In this document: positions 1 to 11,501 of the stretch, one piece after another
Layout: every line of letters starts with the position of its first letter
How positions within the stretch are numbered: position 1 is the first letter of the stretch
Assembly (NCBI GenBank): GCA_028554645.1
Contig: JAQOOI010000078.1
Span: 682,001-746,000 of the forward strand
DNA length: 64,000 nt
From: Omphalotus guepiniiformis
Taxonomy: Eukaryota > Basidiomycota > Agaricomycetes > Agaricales > Omphalotaceae
Direction of reading: 5' to 3'
The notes under the pieces: model-generated
Told to the model about the DNA's origin: nothing
What the model saw: the letters and a program-made list of their open reading frames with translations, nothing else
Database searches by the model: none
Position numbers and translations under genes: made by a program

Positions 1-684
1 TATTCCTTGAATTGTCAATCAGTTCAAAGTGCCCCGTACGTATTGAAACGGCTATAATAATCCTACCATACCAGCGAGGAGCTGATTGAAATACAAATGA
101 GCAACTTCGTCTCCGACACCAACATCAGGAGCTTTCAAAGAACATAAATCCATTAGTCGTCAAAACATGCGGTCCTAATTTGAAAGAAAATAAAAAACGT
201 GCCGGCACCCCCTTACCAATCTTATCAAACAGATCACCTCCAGCTGCTAATTCCAGCAGCATGTATATCCCAGGAACATAATGTTGTTTGTGTTTCGGCT
301 CCACAACGACAGCATTCAAGAACTCTAGGACATTGATGTGCTTGAGAACCGCATGAACCCGCATTTCTTTGTCTATAGTTTTGCGATCTTTTTCGGTCGT
401 TTGGTCGGTTAAGGCTATGAGTTTGCATGCAGCGACGCGATGATCTTCGATGTTGACAGCACGAAAGACGCTACAAATAGAGTATGTGAGGATTCAGCTG
501 TTATTCCATGCATTCTAGGGTGGGGGAAGTGAATGACACGAGGCCAGAAACTCACGTTGCGAAACCCCCTCCGCCAATTTGTTGAACCAAATCATACCCT
601 TCCGTGCATTCATGTTGAGTTTCAAGATATGTAGTGCAAGTATGCGAGATATTCACCAGCGACTTTTGGATATCGAGTGCTCAT
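1..684 (-). CDS. chk1: Chk1-like checkpoint serine/threonine kinase, N-terminal part (continues off the left edge)
   Basis: I read exons on the minus strand at 684-657, 598-556, 470-217 and 131-67; the gene then enters an intron that runs off the window. All junctions are GT-AG and keep frame. The protein starts MSTRYPKVAGYDLVQQIG, followed by the glycine-rich loop GGGGF, the ATP-site lysine context VAACKLI, the helix alphaC glutamate in DKEMRVHAVLKH, and hinge/alphaD sequence LLELAAGGDLFDKI, then the stretch GVGDEVAHLYFNQLL. This order is typical of fungal Chk1 kinases, which act in the DNA-damage/replication checkpoint in the nucleus. The catalytic loop and regulatory C-terminus lie outside, so activity cannot be judged. 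About 690 bp separate its start from the divergent G6PD gene. Another CAMK-type kinase is possible but less likely. Confidence 0.85.
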
Positions 685-1377
685 TGACGTCGAAGCCCTT
701 TGTTGGGGTTGGCGGTCGTGGCAGTGAGTCAGAGAAGGAGAGTCGCGTATGTCACATCCACGTGATGCTGTGACGTGGATATTTTAATCCCGCCAACATG
801 TGACCGTGCACATCGTCGCTTGAACCCGGACCAAAGCCATCCAATCCAACGCGAATATCGCCCATACTTAGCTGTGGATTATATTCGAAACTCTGAAGCT
901 ACGTATCGCTACCTACATAGAGGTATTCCGCAATGTGAAGCACGACTCAGTGTGAGTTCCATCTTCATCATATAGAGACACTGACAAATACATTTGTGCA
1001 TGACAGGTGGGTTGTCCGTTGTCGTCGTAAGGGGAGACTACAGGCCAGTTGTGACTGCACTGTTTTTCTTCGGCATTCGAACACCTAGTGAATCACAAGT
1101 TAAAGTATGTCAGCTACAAAGAGGAATGGCTAGATCGCTCAAGTGCAAAGGCTCGGAGGAATTGGTCATGAGGTAGCCAGTGAGTGTATTTAGAGTGGTT
1201 TTTATAGAAAAGCTCTAGACTAAAGAGTTACTCATCCTATATAATAGTTAAAAACCCACGCGAGTCTCTGGGTACTCGAGGCTCATCTCAAACCTGTCTG
1301 GATGTACCCCCAGATGACAGTGTCAGAGGCATAAAAGGACCAGCGATCGTCGGGCTACTGCTGTAGGACCGCTACTC
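685..1377. other. intergenic region between divergent kinase and G6PD genes
   Basis: I see no gene in these ~690 bases. Short open frames lack family features and introns with coding continuity. The stretch presumably holds both divergent promoters; I could not pick out a convincing TATA or CCAAT element. Confidence 0.5.
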
Positions 1378-3276
1378 ATGCAAACTACACAACATGCTAC
1401 CACTGATCCCAATTTCTGCTCTATGGAAACGAAGCCGACTTGCTCAAACCTGAACCAGATCACAGGTAGTGTCGTCATTGTCAGTAAGTATGTCCTACGT
1501 CCATTTCGAGTGCAACGCATATCCTAATGCCTGAGTTCTCAGTCCTTGGAGCGTCTGGGGACCTTGCGAAGAAATTCGTTCGTTAGCTCTCATCTTAGGC
1601 ACCACGCGATGTAGTGACATGACTTTTCACAGCTCTATCCTGCCCACTTCACTCTATTCCGCCGAAACCTCCTTCCGCCTCACATCTATATCATCGGCTA
1701 CGCCCGATCCGTAATCGAGCACGATGCCTTCATCGCACAGGTGACCTCTAACATCAAGGACCCAGGCAATGACCCGAACTTTGCCCACGATCTGGAGAAG
1801 TACAAGGCTATCCTATCCTACCGGGCCGGGAGCTATAACGACCCTTCCGCGTTTGTTGCGCTTAACCAGTACCTCTGCGCTCTCGAAGGGACATTTCCCA
1901 GCAGTTGTAGAACCAAAACAAACAGAGTGTTCTACCTCGCCCTCCCATCCACTGTTTTCGTCTCTGTATCTGAGAACCTGAAGAAATACGTCAGTTCCTC
2001 TGCCGGGATCAATCGACTCGTCGTAGAGAAGCCAATTGGAAGCGACCTCGAGTCGGCGCTTGAGCTCGTCAAGGGCATCGCGCAGTTCTGGTCCGAGGAA
2101 GATACGTTCAGGATTGACCATTATCTCGGACAGGAGATCGTGAGGAATCTCATTCCACTGAGATTCGCGAACAGTCTCTTCGACGCAATTTGGGATGCCG
2201 AGAGGGTAAGTAATGTGCAGATCACGATGAATGAGAGTTTCGGTGCGGAAGGGAGGGGTGGGTATTTTGATTCAGCAGGCATGATAAGAGATGTCATTCA
2301 AAATCGTGAGTTGCACATTACCTGCGATCTGGTTCCTTGCAGTGACTGTTGATACTTAGATCTGTGTCAGGTGCTTACTATCCTGACGATGGAGCGTCCA
2401 CTTTCATTGACTTCGGCAGATATCACGGAGGAGAAGGTTGGCGAAAAGTTGTTTACCTATGATGTTCTTTCATGCTGAGATGTTACATCGAAATTGTTAG
2501 GTCAAACTCCTTCAGTGCGTTCCTCCGGTACGGTGTGGGGACACATTGCTAGGCCAGTACGCAGGATACACAGATGATCCTACAGTTCCCGCGGAGTCTA
2601 CAACAGCGACGTACGCCGCCGTGGTACTCTGGATCAACAACCCACGATGGAAGGGAGTTCCATTCATTCTCAAAGCGGGAAAAGGTCTTTTTTCCGTCCA
2701 TACATTCCTAGTTCCATTCGCTCATTCATTGCTCTATGCAGCGCTAAACGAGGATAACGTCGAGATCCGCTTGCAATTCAAGGATGCCAACAAAGGCCTC
2801 TATGACAAAACCTTGATTGAACACCTTGCGCGTGATGAGCTTGTAATGCATCTCGAGCCGGGCCAGACTACCACTTTCAAGTTGAACAACAAGATGCCTG
2901 GGTTTCAGGAGGGCATAGTCTCTATGGAGTTTAAGCTCAACTACAAGGACTCGTTCCCGGATGCTTTTGTTCCCGACCCTTACGAAGTGCTGCTGTTGGA
3001 TGTAATCAAGGGTGACCACTCGATGTTTGTTAGGGACGATGAACTTGAGGCTGCTTGGAAAGTAGGTATCATTTTTAGCACAAGCCGATCCGATCAACTT
3101 TGGGCTTTTAGGCTTATTGATGATACTCTTTGTAGATCTTCACACCTATTCTTCATTGGACGGACGGGACGGACGGTGAACCAAAACCAGCTCCTGTCAA
3201 ATATGCACGGGGCTCGAAAGGGCCTTCCGGACTTGATGAATTCTTGACGAAATACGGCTACAAGGCACTGGCCTAG
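1378..3276 (+). CDS. glucose-6-phosphate dehydrogenase homologue, copy 1
   Basis: Seven exons: 1378-1483, 1543-1577, 1633-2305, 2360-2436, 2501-2684, 2742-3061, 3136-3276, giving 511 residues, the usual size. The NADP-binding motif GASGDLAKKF spans exon 2; EKPIG (substrate-site Lys), RIDHYLGQE, and IRDVIQNHLCQVL (the catalytic-base histidine context, assembled across intron 3) are in order, followed by the C-terminal domain (RWKGVPFILKAGKAL, YEVLLLDVIKGD). G6PD is the cytosolic first step of the oxidative pentose phosphate pathway and makes NADPH. The usual RIDHYLGKE motif has Gln in place of the conserved lysine here, so substrate or activity may differ. An ATG at 1423 in the same frame is an alternative start. 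A second copy lies at 41.5 kb with the same seven-exon layout. Confidence 0.85.
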
Positions 3277-3506
3277 GTAACGTTGATTGGTACGATAGCG
3301 ATATAAGTACGCGGGTAATTGGATCAGAGGACTGGTAACAGAATATGTAATATCTTGATACTGAACAATAGGTCTTTTCTAATGATGACATCTATGTCTT
3401 TGACTGATGGCATCTGGCTCATTGAGAATGTGGATTAGGCTCACAGCAGGACCACAGGTGTACATGTATGCATTGAGTCGTAAATCAAATGTATACTCGA
3501 AGTTCA

Positions 3507-5356
3507 TTACGCGCAGAACCAACTTTCCGGCAGCGTAGGATCCCCAATCCTATCAAACATATTCCTCAATGGGAATCTACAATGCCTCCTACTAAACTGA
3601 ACCCCCAAATCCAACGTATCGTTCACAAACTTGACCCCAAGAATCGTATCAGGCGCAACACCTTCCTCTACCCACCTCACCATCGCCATCAACACATTCT
3701 TATCTGGATCCAAGGTACTCCCTTCGAGCTCCCCACCAGCCCCCGCAAGAGTCTGTCCAATCTCCCACGCACCAGCACCTCCAGAACAGTGCGCCATCCC
3801 GCTAATACGGAAGAAACGGTAGAAATCGTCGAGGTCACCAGGCGGGAGACTCATCGTGCTCGCTACGTGGGTATAATACCGCTCTGAGTTGGCAGGAGAA
3901 ATCAAGCCATCAGCTTGACCGTGATACGTGAGGACTTTTCCACCGCGGGATTTGAAAGCTGAGAGATCACCGTTGAAACTCTGTGCGTTGAAAGGGTTTT
4001 GAGCATCAGCGATGGCAAAGTCGGTTTGGTTGAGTTTGGAGGTATCGAAGGTGGGATCACTGAAAACGACAAATCGGAACCAATCCTAAAGGCACGAAAG
4101 CATCGTCAATGTCTGCTGCACTTTAACACACCTGCAAACCAACCGTAACTCACTGTGGTCAACGAAAACTGTGTTCCGTTATAGAAAGTAGCAGCACTTC
4201 CATTGTTCACTTCACTGCCCGGTTGTTGTCGCGGATACTCAAGTTCACCACTCAAGTTGTAGAAGGGACTATATACCAATCGCACAGTCTCCGCTTGATC
4301 TCCAGTCAAACAATTCTCGCTATCGTTGGTACCTGAGGGGCAAATGAGTACCTCGGGCTTGAAATCGCATAGATTGGGATCTTCGATGATCCCATCGTTC
4401 ACTCCATCAATCCCATCGCATTGCTCCAAGATACTCTGATGAATCAACCCTGTCCACTGATCTAGAGGGACGAAGCTCGAATCGTTGGCAGTTCCAGTGA
4501 TAGCCAAGAAATGTCCACTCCAATTAAGAAGGTTAACAAGCGCAAATGCTGGTGAGCCAGCAACGACACCGTCGAAATCCTCTGGGAAATCTTGTACGGA
4601 TTTGAGCCCCTGCCTGCCACCTGTGGAGCATCCGAGATAGTACGACTTGGTATGAGGCTGGCCGAAGAACTTTTGTGTGATCTCTTTACCGACGACGACA
4701 TTCGTGTGGATGCTGAGATCGGACGTGGGCGGTGAGTCAGGGTGTGCCTGGGAATCGACCCAAATAACAACTCGGAGGTACTCACGAACGAAATATGAAA
4801 TCCGCCAGAACATCGGGGTTATTCAAGAATGCCGCTCCGCTGGTGCCGTTGTGTCCATTATTAGCACCTACAGTAGCAAAGCCCAACGCTGAGGTATAAG
4901 CCATATCTTCATACTGAATACCTAAACATGCGATGTCAGCTCCAAGATACGAACGAATCACACCCACAAACACTCCTTACATCCGGACAACGCCCCATTT
5001 CCTGTACTAAGAAACCTCCCAGTCCAATTCCTGGGAAGCCAAGCTTCCATATTAATACCTGACCGGTTGGACGTCGCTACAAACATCGCAATTCTGCATA
5101 TATCCTGCTGGACGAGCTGGGATGGACGTGCGCAAGTAGGAGAATTGTCCGGAAATGTCAATGTCGTTCCGGCTGGGACGAGTTGGGAGAAGAACACCGT
5201 AGTGTCTTGTATATCGAATTTGGAAGCTATGGATGTACATGTCGTGTCGAAGTCGAGCAACGGCTTTTGAGCCAAGGTGCCGCTGAACGAGCTGCTAAGG
5301 AGCAGCCCGGTCAAGACGGCTGTATAGGAGAATATGGAGAGGTGTCTAATGCACAT
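3507..5356 (-). CDS. secreted tannase/feruloyl esterase family hydrolase
   Basis: Four exons on the minus strand (5356-4981, 4921-4786, 4712-4154, 4085-3507) encode 549 residues. Residues 1-29 form a signal peptide (basic start, hydrophobic core, SGTLA before Gln). The nucleophile motif GCSTGGRQG follows SYYL; the acid is in HGQADGLISP and the histidine in GMAHCSGG. The Cys residues beside the Ser and His are the CS-D-HC pair typical of this family, which links the catalytic Ser and His regions by a disulphide. Multiple N-glycosylation sequons are visible. The enzyme would cleave gallate or hydroxycinnamate esters of plant polyphenols or cell walls outside the cell. Substrate cannot be told from sequence alone. 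It is convergent with G6PD copy 1, leaving ~230 bp between stops. Confidence 0.9.
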
Positions 5357-6060
5357 GGCACAGCTGGTCGCTCTATGGCAGACTTAGAGGCTATTTAATA
5401 CGAGGAAAGTATGCTAAATATACGCACCATCAAGAAGTAAGAAGCTTCTCACATCGAGAAGAGAAATAACGAAGTCTGTGCGCTGGTTCGGATGCGAAAC
5501 CACAATACATACTTGGCCAGCTGCCAGGCTCTGCGAAATTTTCGAAGAGAGGAAGTAGAGTCGAAAGTCACGAAAAAAACCTGCAGGATGATCGCGTGGT
5601 CAGTCAGACGGTCAGTGAGAGCGACCGATAGAACGAAAGCCTGAGTAAATTTATATTTTCGTGTGCTGCTCACTGCATTTCATGTTCCATAAATCTCGTT
5701 GAGCTAGGTCTTGGTTATTGGAGAAGTGAGCAGGGAGCCTGGCAGGGATCTTTAAAAAACCGTAGAAAAGGCATGAAATGACCAGTCAAGAGGAACGTTG
5801 GAATTGCATGGATGCGCGCGTAAAAAATTGAGCTCCTTCCGAAAATAATTCTTACATAATCTCTGCTACTTCTTTTCCTTCGTTCGTACCAGGACTACTC
5901 AGTCCACTTCTGGCTGCTATGGCTTCTCCTACTCCGTCGGGCAGGGTACATCAGCACATTCATTGAGCAGGGACCAAGAGAGCTACGTTCAGCTCATATC
6001 AAGTATGTACATGTCGGATGTAAAGTATGGAAAACCCATCTTGGGGACGTTTACTGTGCT
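5357..6060. other. intergenic, no gene seen
   Basis: About 700 bases upstream of the tannase gene. Only short frames without recognisable motifs or coherent splicing; I assign nothing except that the tannase promoter should be here. Confidence 0.4.
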
Positions 6061-6930
6061 TCAGACATCATGCATCATGGCCGCGAACGAGGATATCCTA
6101 ATTTGTGTCAACATCAATACTAAATCTTCTTGCTTCTGCTTGACTAGGTTGATGTTTTGCTCAATCCTTTCCATGCCATGCTCGATCCTTTCCAGGCGGC
6201 GCTCAATCCTTTCGAACACTTTATCATCAACGTTCTCAAGGGCCCGGTTAGAGAACGAGCAGGACTGCTTGCTGTGACGACACGGTTCGCATGCCTTTGC
6301 TTTTGACTTGAGCTGTTGTATACACCTGCGCTGATGAAGTACGCAGGCCTTACATGGCGGGTTGTTGATATCAACGGCTGTTGAATCCTAACGCACACTG
6401 TCAGTATTTTGAAAAATTGACAACCAAATTAGTCAGTACTCACCCGCTTCAAACTTTCCCGTGGAACATCCTCCTCCTCTTCGCTAATTGACATGTCAAT
6501 GTTTTTCTCCTCCTTCAGTTTTCTTCTTCTGCCGTTCCAACCTCATACGTCTCCTCTCCTTTGCTTCCGCTAGCCACACATCCTACTGTTTTCTAAATTT
6601 ACGTTTCGCCTCTGACGTGCAATCTCGAGGGCGCGCTCCTACTCCGCCTCCAACTTTTCTCGTTGGGTGATGGCATCAGTGTAGGCAGCAATTTCTATCC
6701 AACAGTCAATACCAAGTCAAAATGAACAAAACACTCCAGCGAAGGTTACCCTGGCTGTATGTAATCATCGCTTTTCGTCGCTCAGCTGTGCTTGCAGGTT
6801 CTGAGAGCGCTGCTCGAACTGGTTCTTGTGGAACTGGTGGTAGCGGAGCCGGATCGGGGATTTCAGCCAAGAAATGTGGGGTAGCTTGACGACTGTATTC
6901 CAGCTCCTCGTCAGACTGTATGAGTCCAAG
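6061..6930 (-). pseudogene. decayed copy of a Zn2Cys6-type coiled-coil protein gene
   Basis: The minus strand keeps the same pieces as the intact gene at 8034-8831: a Pro-rich N-terminus (EIPDPAPLPPVP), the exon start EIAAYTDAITQRE, and the cysteine cluster CKACVLHQRRCIQQLKSK followed by CEPCRHSKQSC, spaced C-x2-C-x6-C-x10-C-x2-C-x6-C, then a heptad-like coiled coil (ERIERRLERIEHGMERIEQ). It is broken: the start codon position reads ATA where the intact copy has ATG, a TAG occurs soon after TQREKLEAE where the intact copy has a Tyr codon, and the Arg/Lys-rich region is frameshifted. An alternative upstream start near 7044 would not bypass the internal stop. Confidence 0.7.
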
Positions 6931-7289
6931 GTTGCGCGTTGGATTTGAAAATGCGTGCCAACATTGTGACGGTCTTATAACTGACCACTTCAATTTTAAG
7001 CTCTGGTCTGGACTCGGAATCATGTTCCATTTTGTTTTCACCACTTTATCCAGTCACACAATTGATTCATTTCCTGTTCTCTAGTCTGTGAGGGGTACCG
7101 CTATTATGAAGCAGCTAGGTTTGAACGAAGAATGACATGGTTGGAAATCATTTCAATAACCGAACTTACCGAAAAGTTCGAGTCTTTTGAAAAGTACTTG
7201 GCAGTAAGGAAGTGATTCAATTGTGCCCAGTGACGCTGTAGTGACAGCTGATAGTAAGCAACAATGTAAGTCACGACCGTCAAAGAGAG

Positions 7290-7560
7290 CATACCGTTCA
7301 CCTTGCTGAACGAGCTGAGAATCGAGATGGACGTTTGAGTCCAAAACTTCCAATATATTCCAGCCCGGCATTCCGGCACATGAAATGCCGCCGGCAACTT
7401 CCACACCGTGTGAAATAACGATTCCATAATCTCCGCTGCTGTTCTTCGCTTTCCTCAATTTTCAGAAGATTTTCACCTGCTTCGCTCAGGCCGGCAGTAT
7501 CTGAGCACGCCTCAATCCCCACAAGCTTGAGAGCTGGATACATAGGGACTGCATGTGTTC
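7290..7560 (+). pseudogene. decayed duplicate of the 5' end of the thioesterase gene
   Basis: The stretch resembles 9330-9540, covering the upstream region and first codons of the thioesterase gene. Shared landmarks are GGCATTCCGGCAC, GAAATGCCG, CATAATC followed by CGCTGCTGTTCTTC, and TATCTGAGCAC. No open frame continues past the match. With the decayed Zn2Cys6 gene it forms the first unit of a duplicated segment. Confidence 0.6.
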
Positions 7561-8033
7561 CACTGGAAGGACACTCTTTCTATCCTCACTCTCACCGGAC
7601 CGATGTCTAAGCAACTTGTAGAGCTTGCATGAGTATCGTTCTCAGGCTGCAACCTCTGACAAGACGCGCGCTAGGTGCAGACGGATGTTGAATTCTTTGC
7701 AATAGTACGTGATCAGTGCATTTGCACTCGTTTGACGTCAAGTGCTAACTCCTTAACTAGCATCAGGATGGTGGGTAGGTGCTTTGAAATTTCAAAGTAT
7801 GTGTATATATTGCTGGTTTGACTGTTTCTCTCCTAATCCCGTGTCGGTCAGGCATGCCGTATCAATCAAGTTGAATTTGCATTCATTGGCTTGGCAAGAA
7901 TGCTGCCTGTGTAGTACATCAACAGGTCTGCGAAGGTGAAGAATGATTGACATGGAAATCAATCCTAAAGAATTCTACGTATGACACACGAGAACTTCAA
8001 CTTGGAAGAAGCTGGCAAGAACCCTAAACTGCG
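7561..8033. other. spacer between duplicated units
   Basis: No gene seen in ~470 bases. Confidence 0.4.
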
Positions 8034-8831
8034 TCAACAGCAACTACAATTCTCTTGTTTCTGTAAGATTAGGTTCAACTTGCGCTCGATCTTTTCCAAG
8101 CGGTGCTCAATCCTCTCCAATACTTCATCCTGAGGCTTGAATTTAGCGAGCGAGCAGGATGTCTTGAGGCGGTGGCATGCTTCGCATGCTCTCCCCTTTG
8201 ATTTGGGTTGTTGGACACATCTACGATGATGGCGCGTGCAAGTCTGGCATGGCCACTGGTTGATTGTCTTGAATGCCTCCTATCACCTATTATCAGTAGA
8301 AATTGGTAACCAAGTTCCTTGGTACTTACCAGACGCGGCTGCTTCCGAACTCGAACCTCCTCCTCCTCCTCATCCGAGCTACTCTCCTTATAATCGGGAT
8401 CCTCCTTCTCCTTTCCTTTCCTCCGCTCTTCTTCCCTCTTACGTCTCCTCTTCTCTGCTTTAGCATGAAGCAACTCATTTCTTTCTCTCCTAAATTCCTG
8501 TTGCCTCTCATCACGCCGTTGACGTGCATTCTCAAGCGCGCGCTTATACTTTGCCTCCAACTCTTCTCGCTGAGTTATGGCATCGGTATAGGCCACAATT
8601 TCTAATTGACGGTTAGCAGGCAGCATAGGATGACGTTCCAGCAATTTCTTCACGGTACGCGATCATCACCTTGCTACGTTCAGATGTGGTTGCAAATGGT
8701 GGAATAGGCGCTCGAACTGGTTCTTTAAGTCGTGGAGCTGGTGGTAGCGGAGCTGGATCAGGAATTTCATCAAGAAAATCTGGGGTATTCTGACGACTCG
8801 GACTATTATCTGGCTCGTCGTCAAAAGGCAT
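8034..8831 (-). CDS. Zn(2)-Cys(6)-like cluster protein with coiled coil, intact copy
   Basis: Exons 8831-8654, 8601-8330 and 8279-8034 give 231 residues. The first intron is 52 bp with a GCTAAC branch site close to its TTAG end, which resolves an apparent frameshift. The protein has a Pro-rich start (EIPDPAPLPPAP), a long Arg/Glu/Lys helix (residues ~65-125), an acidic run (SSSDEEEEEV), then the cysteine pattern CQTCTRHHRRC and CEACHRLKTSC, spaced C-x2-C-x6-C-x10-C-x2-C-x6-C, which matches fungal binuclear zinc clusters. A short coiled coil (RIEHRLEKIERKLN) ends it. The cluster sits at the C-terminal side, unlike most Gal4-type regulators, and there is no middle homology region. DNA binding is plausible but unproven. 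It may belong to a repeat-associated family, since a decayed copy lies next to it. Confidence 0.65.
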
Positions 8832-9448
8832 TGGTGTGAAGTAAAGGGCAGAACAAGTTGAAAGGTGAGAGAAGTGTCAGGATGTGGTGTTCAGTCGCGT
8901 CTCCTTATACCTTCGTTGAATTAAGCTTTGGTCTGGAAGCTTCCATCTCGTAAGTTCTATGTTCACAATTCAATTGTGGCTTCTTTGAATTGTATTTCCC
9001 TTGTGCCATCATGTTCAACATGTTTTTCGAGTTCTGCGAACTTGAACCCAGGCTCCTTCTACACAGACTAGGATAATTTTCGACTGCGAAGTATCCTTTA
9101 CTTACTCAACGTCTCCGCCTTCACCACCTCACAAGTGGCGGATCGAAAAACTTTCGGAAGGCCTGCAGTGACATGAGAATTGGTCGAGTCATGACGGTTT
9201 GATGAACCCTTCAAAAGCTGTTGATGGTAACCCTGATTAAATTTCTACACATTCTCAGAAGCACTACATCTTCATGTGTCTGGTTTGACGTTACCCCAAG
9301 CATGGCAATTCTATGCGGCTGGGATGGATTTATGGTGGCATTCAGGCCGGCATTCCGGCACACGAAATGCCGGCCGGCAATATCAGTACAAATTCTGAGC
9401 GCCGTGTGAAAATGACGATTACATAATCGCTGCTGTTCTTCACTGGCC

Positions 9449-10460
9449 ATGTTGAGCCGCTTTTCACGTCTACCAGGCGCAGCGTCGCTCAGCCGGCGGT
9501 ATCTGAGCACACCTCCATCTCCCTCATACAACCTCTCCCGTCGACGTCTGCTAACCCTAACCCTTACCGGCCTTGCTACAGTCGGTGCGTACACCGCGGG
9601 GTCAATCTACCCACCGCCTCCGCTCGCTCTCCTCTTCCCTCCTCCAGCTCCCCCACCTCCTAATCCAGAATCTCCAGAATCTATAGAGTATACCGCTAAA
9701 CTAGAAGAAGAACTTCTGTCTTTACCTCGTCTACAAGCCCTCCGAGATGCCCCGAATGCCAAGTTCGAGTGGTACGAAGCGAGACCGTATGCTAATTTCC
9801 CGGAGGATAGGAGGGTGAATAATCTTACTGCGGGGACCTTGAGAGGTCCAGGGAAGCTGGCTGTCCCGCCTGTTGTTTTCTGTAGGAGGGATGAAGGGGA
9901 GAGTTTTGTTTTCGTGCATGTAGGGAGGGGACTGTGCGGGCATGATGGGATCATTCATGGCGGTTTGTTGGCTACGCTTATGGACGAGAGTATGGCTAGG
10001 ACGGTGAGTGAACTATGCCTCCCAGCACGCTGGAGATATTGAGCTTGAGAATCTTTTCGTAGGCGATAAATAACCTCCCGGAGCGTATAGGTGTAACCGC
10101 AACATTAAACATCAGCTACCGAGCCCCAACAAAGGCAGACCAATTCATTGTTCTTCATACGAAACTTGATCACGCGAAGGGTAGAAAGGCCAATGTCTCT
10201 GTGAGAGTGGAAGATATGCATGGGACGCTTTTAGCTGAAGCTACGTAAGTACAACCCCTTGGGCTCCGCTGTCGTATCTAATTGTTATTACATCTCTTCA
10301 TACTGCAATGTTCGTCCAACCGCGCTACGCAAAGCTGCTCAATAAAGCAGCTGTTCGACAAGTCCTCGGTGAGGCGCCTGAGCTACCCCCTTCGGAGCAC
10401 CAGGAGCCGGTGCATTTAGCGGACGGAGAGAGGTTGAAAGATTTGAGTAAGGAAGGGTAG
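9449..10460 (+). CDS. hotdog-fold acyl-CoA thioesterase-like protein (THEM4/PaaI type), membrane or mitochondrial
   Basis: Exons 9449-10003, 10063-10244 and 10304-10460 give 297 residues. The N-terminus is Arg/Ser-rich (MLSRFSRLPGAASLSRRYLS), like a mitochondrial presequence, followed by a hydrophobic segment (LLTLTLTGLATVGAYTAG) and a Pro-rich linker. The hotdog signature is HDGIIHGGLLATLMDESMAR (HGG plus the Asp/Glu helix), and the second half has GVTATLNISYRAPTKADQF. Such enzymes hydrolyse acyl-CoA thioesters. The reading frame is only maintained if the last intron (10245-10303) ends in AC rather than AG; I see no in-frame AG acceptor nearby, so this splice site may be mutated or unusual. 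A decayed duplicate of the 5' end lies ~2 kb upstream. Confidence 0.75.
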
Positions 10461-11501
10461 ACCCTGTTAGACGTTAGACAGTCGGGCGATTTCGGTCTCT
10501 CGTCGACCTAGCGAGACAGCGAGACTCGGTAAAGGACCGTAGTAACGCAGGTGTAAGAATCATAGCCCGCCCCCCTCTCCTGCTTTCCATCTCTATTCTT
10601 TATTGATTCATATATTTATTAGACAACGAAGACGTTCACGTAGATTCTTAAATTCTAGATCTCCGGCTCTACTTAAACGTTCTCGGATGTGCGATGCCAC
10701 GACGTCAAAGTTCACGATTGCACGTGCTCCACGAGTCTTCTTATTCAGAGCTCACATGAATAACGTTCTGCAATCTTCATAAGGAAAGATGAGGGGCGGA
10801 GCTGGGATCGCCCACTGTTACCGAGCACGAACTATACACTCCTGCGATGCACAGAACGCACAAGGAGGATATCCCGACAGTTGATACAAAGCTTGTCCCG
10901 CAATGTGGAGCGTATCACTAGGCCCTTCATCTCGCCTACAAGATGATCTATCACTCTACACAGAAATGTGGTGAATTAAAGATGTAGATCATCTTCATTC
11001 AGGAAAATTTTCAGTGTGGAGCCTCTTTCTGACCTAGCTGAAGCCGAAGTGCACTGATTTTCGGTGCTTCTTCAATGCTGTGCGCATCGCTTGCAGTGTG
11101 TGGGTCACACTGTAGCTATTGATGCATCGTGCACCAGATCACCATCATGGGACCGCCATATGTCGGAAGTAGTATAGTGATTTCGAGTAGGAGTAGGAGA
11201 AGGAATATATCGACCGGCTTGGGTCTATCACACGGTACCGAAACACCAGCTTCCATCCTGATTGTACTGCATCTAGATCATCTATATATACATGTTTTCG
11301 ATGTTGATATTGGATTGCTGCAAGGTGAAGGCGCTGCCGCTCCAAAAACCTGACTGTATCTGTCTAAACTCATAAACATCCAGATTCGTTTGGATATGGT
11401 GCATCAGATTATCAAACTTGCTGCGTTCTTCAGATCTGATGTCCTAAATCAGTTTGCATCTGTGGGGGACAGTGGATATTTAAGCCACATCTTTGCAATG
11501 G
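10461..11501. other. intergenic with one inverted repeat
   Basis: No gene seen. An 11-bp perfect inverted repeat (AAGATGATCTA at 10940-10950, complement at 10985-10995, 34-bp loop) is the only structure I noticed. Confidence 0.5.

Noticed and set aside
1813..2121. 102-codon minus-strand frame inside G6PD copy 1
   Set aside because: Antisense to conserved G6PD exon 3; codon structure explained by the sense gene.
8613..8653. Apparent frameshift in the intact Zn2Cys6 gene
   Set aside because: A 52-bp intron with GTGAAG donor, GCTAAC branch and TTAG acceptor restores the frame, as in the paralogue.
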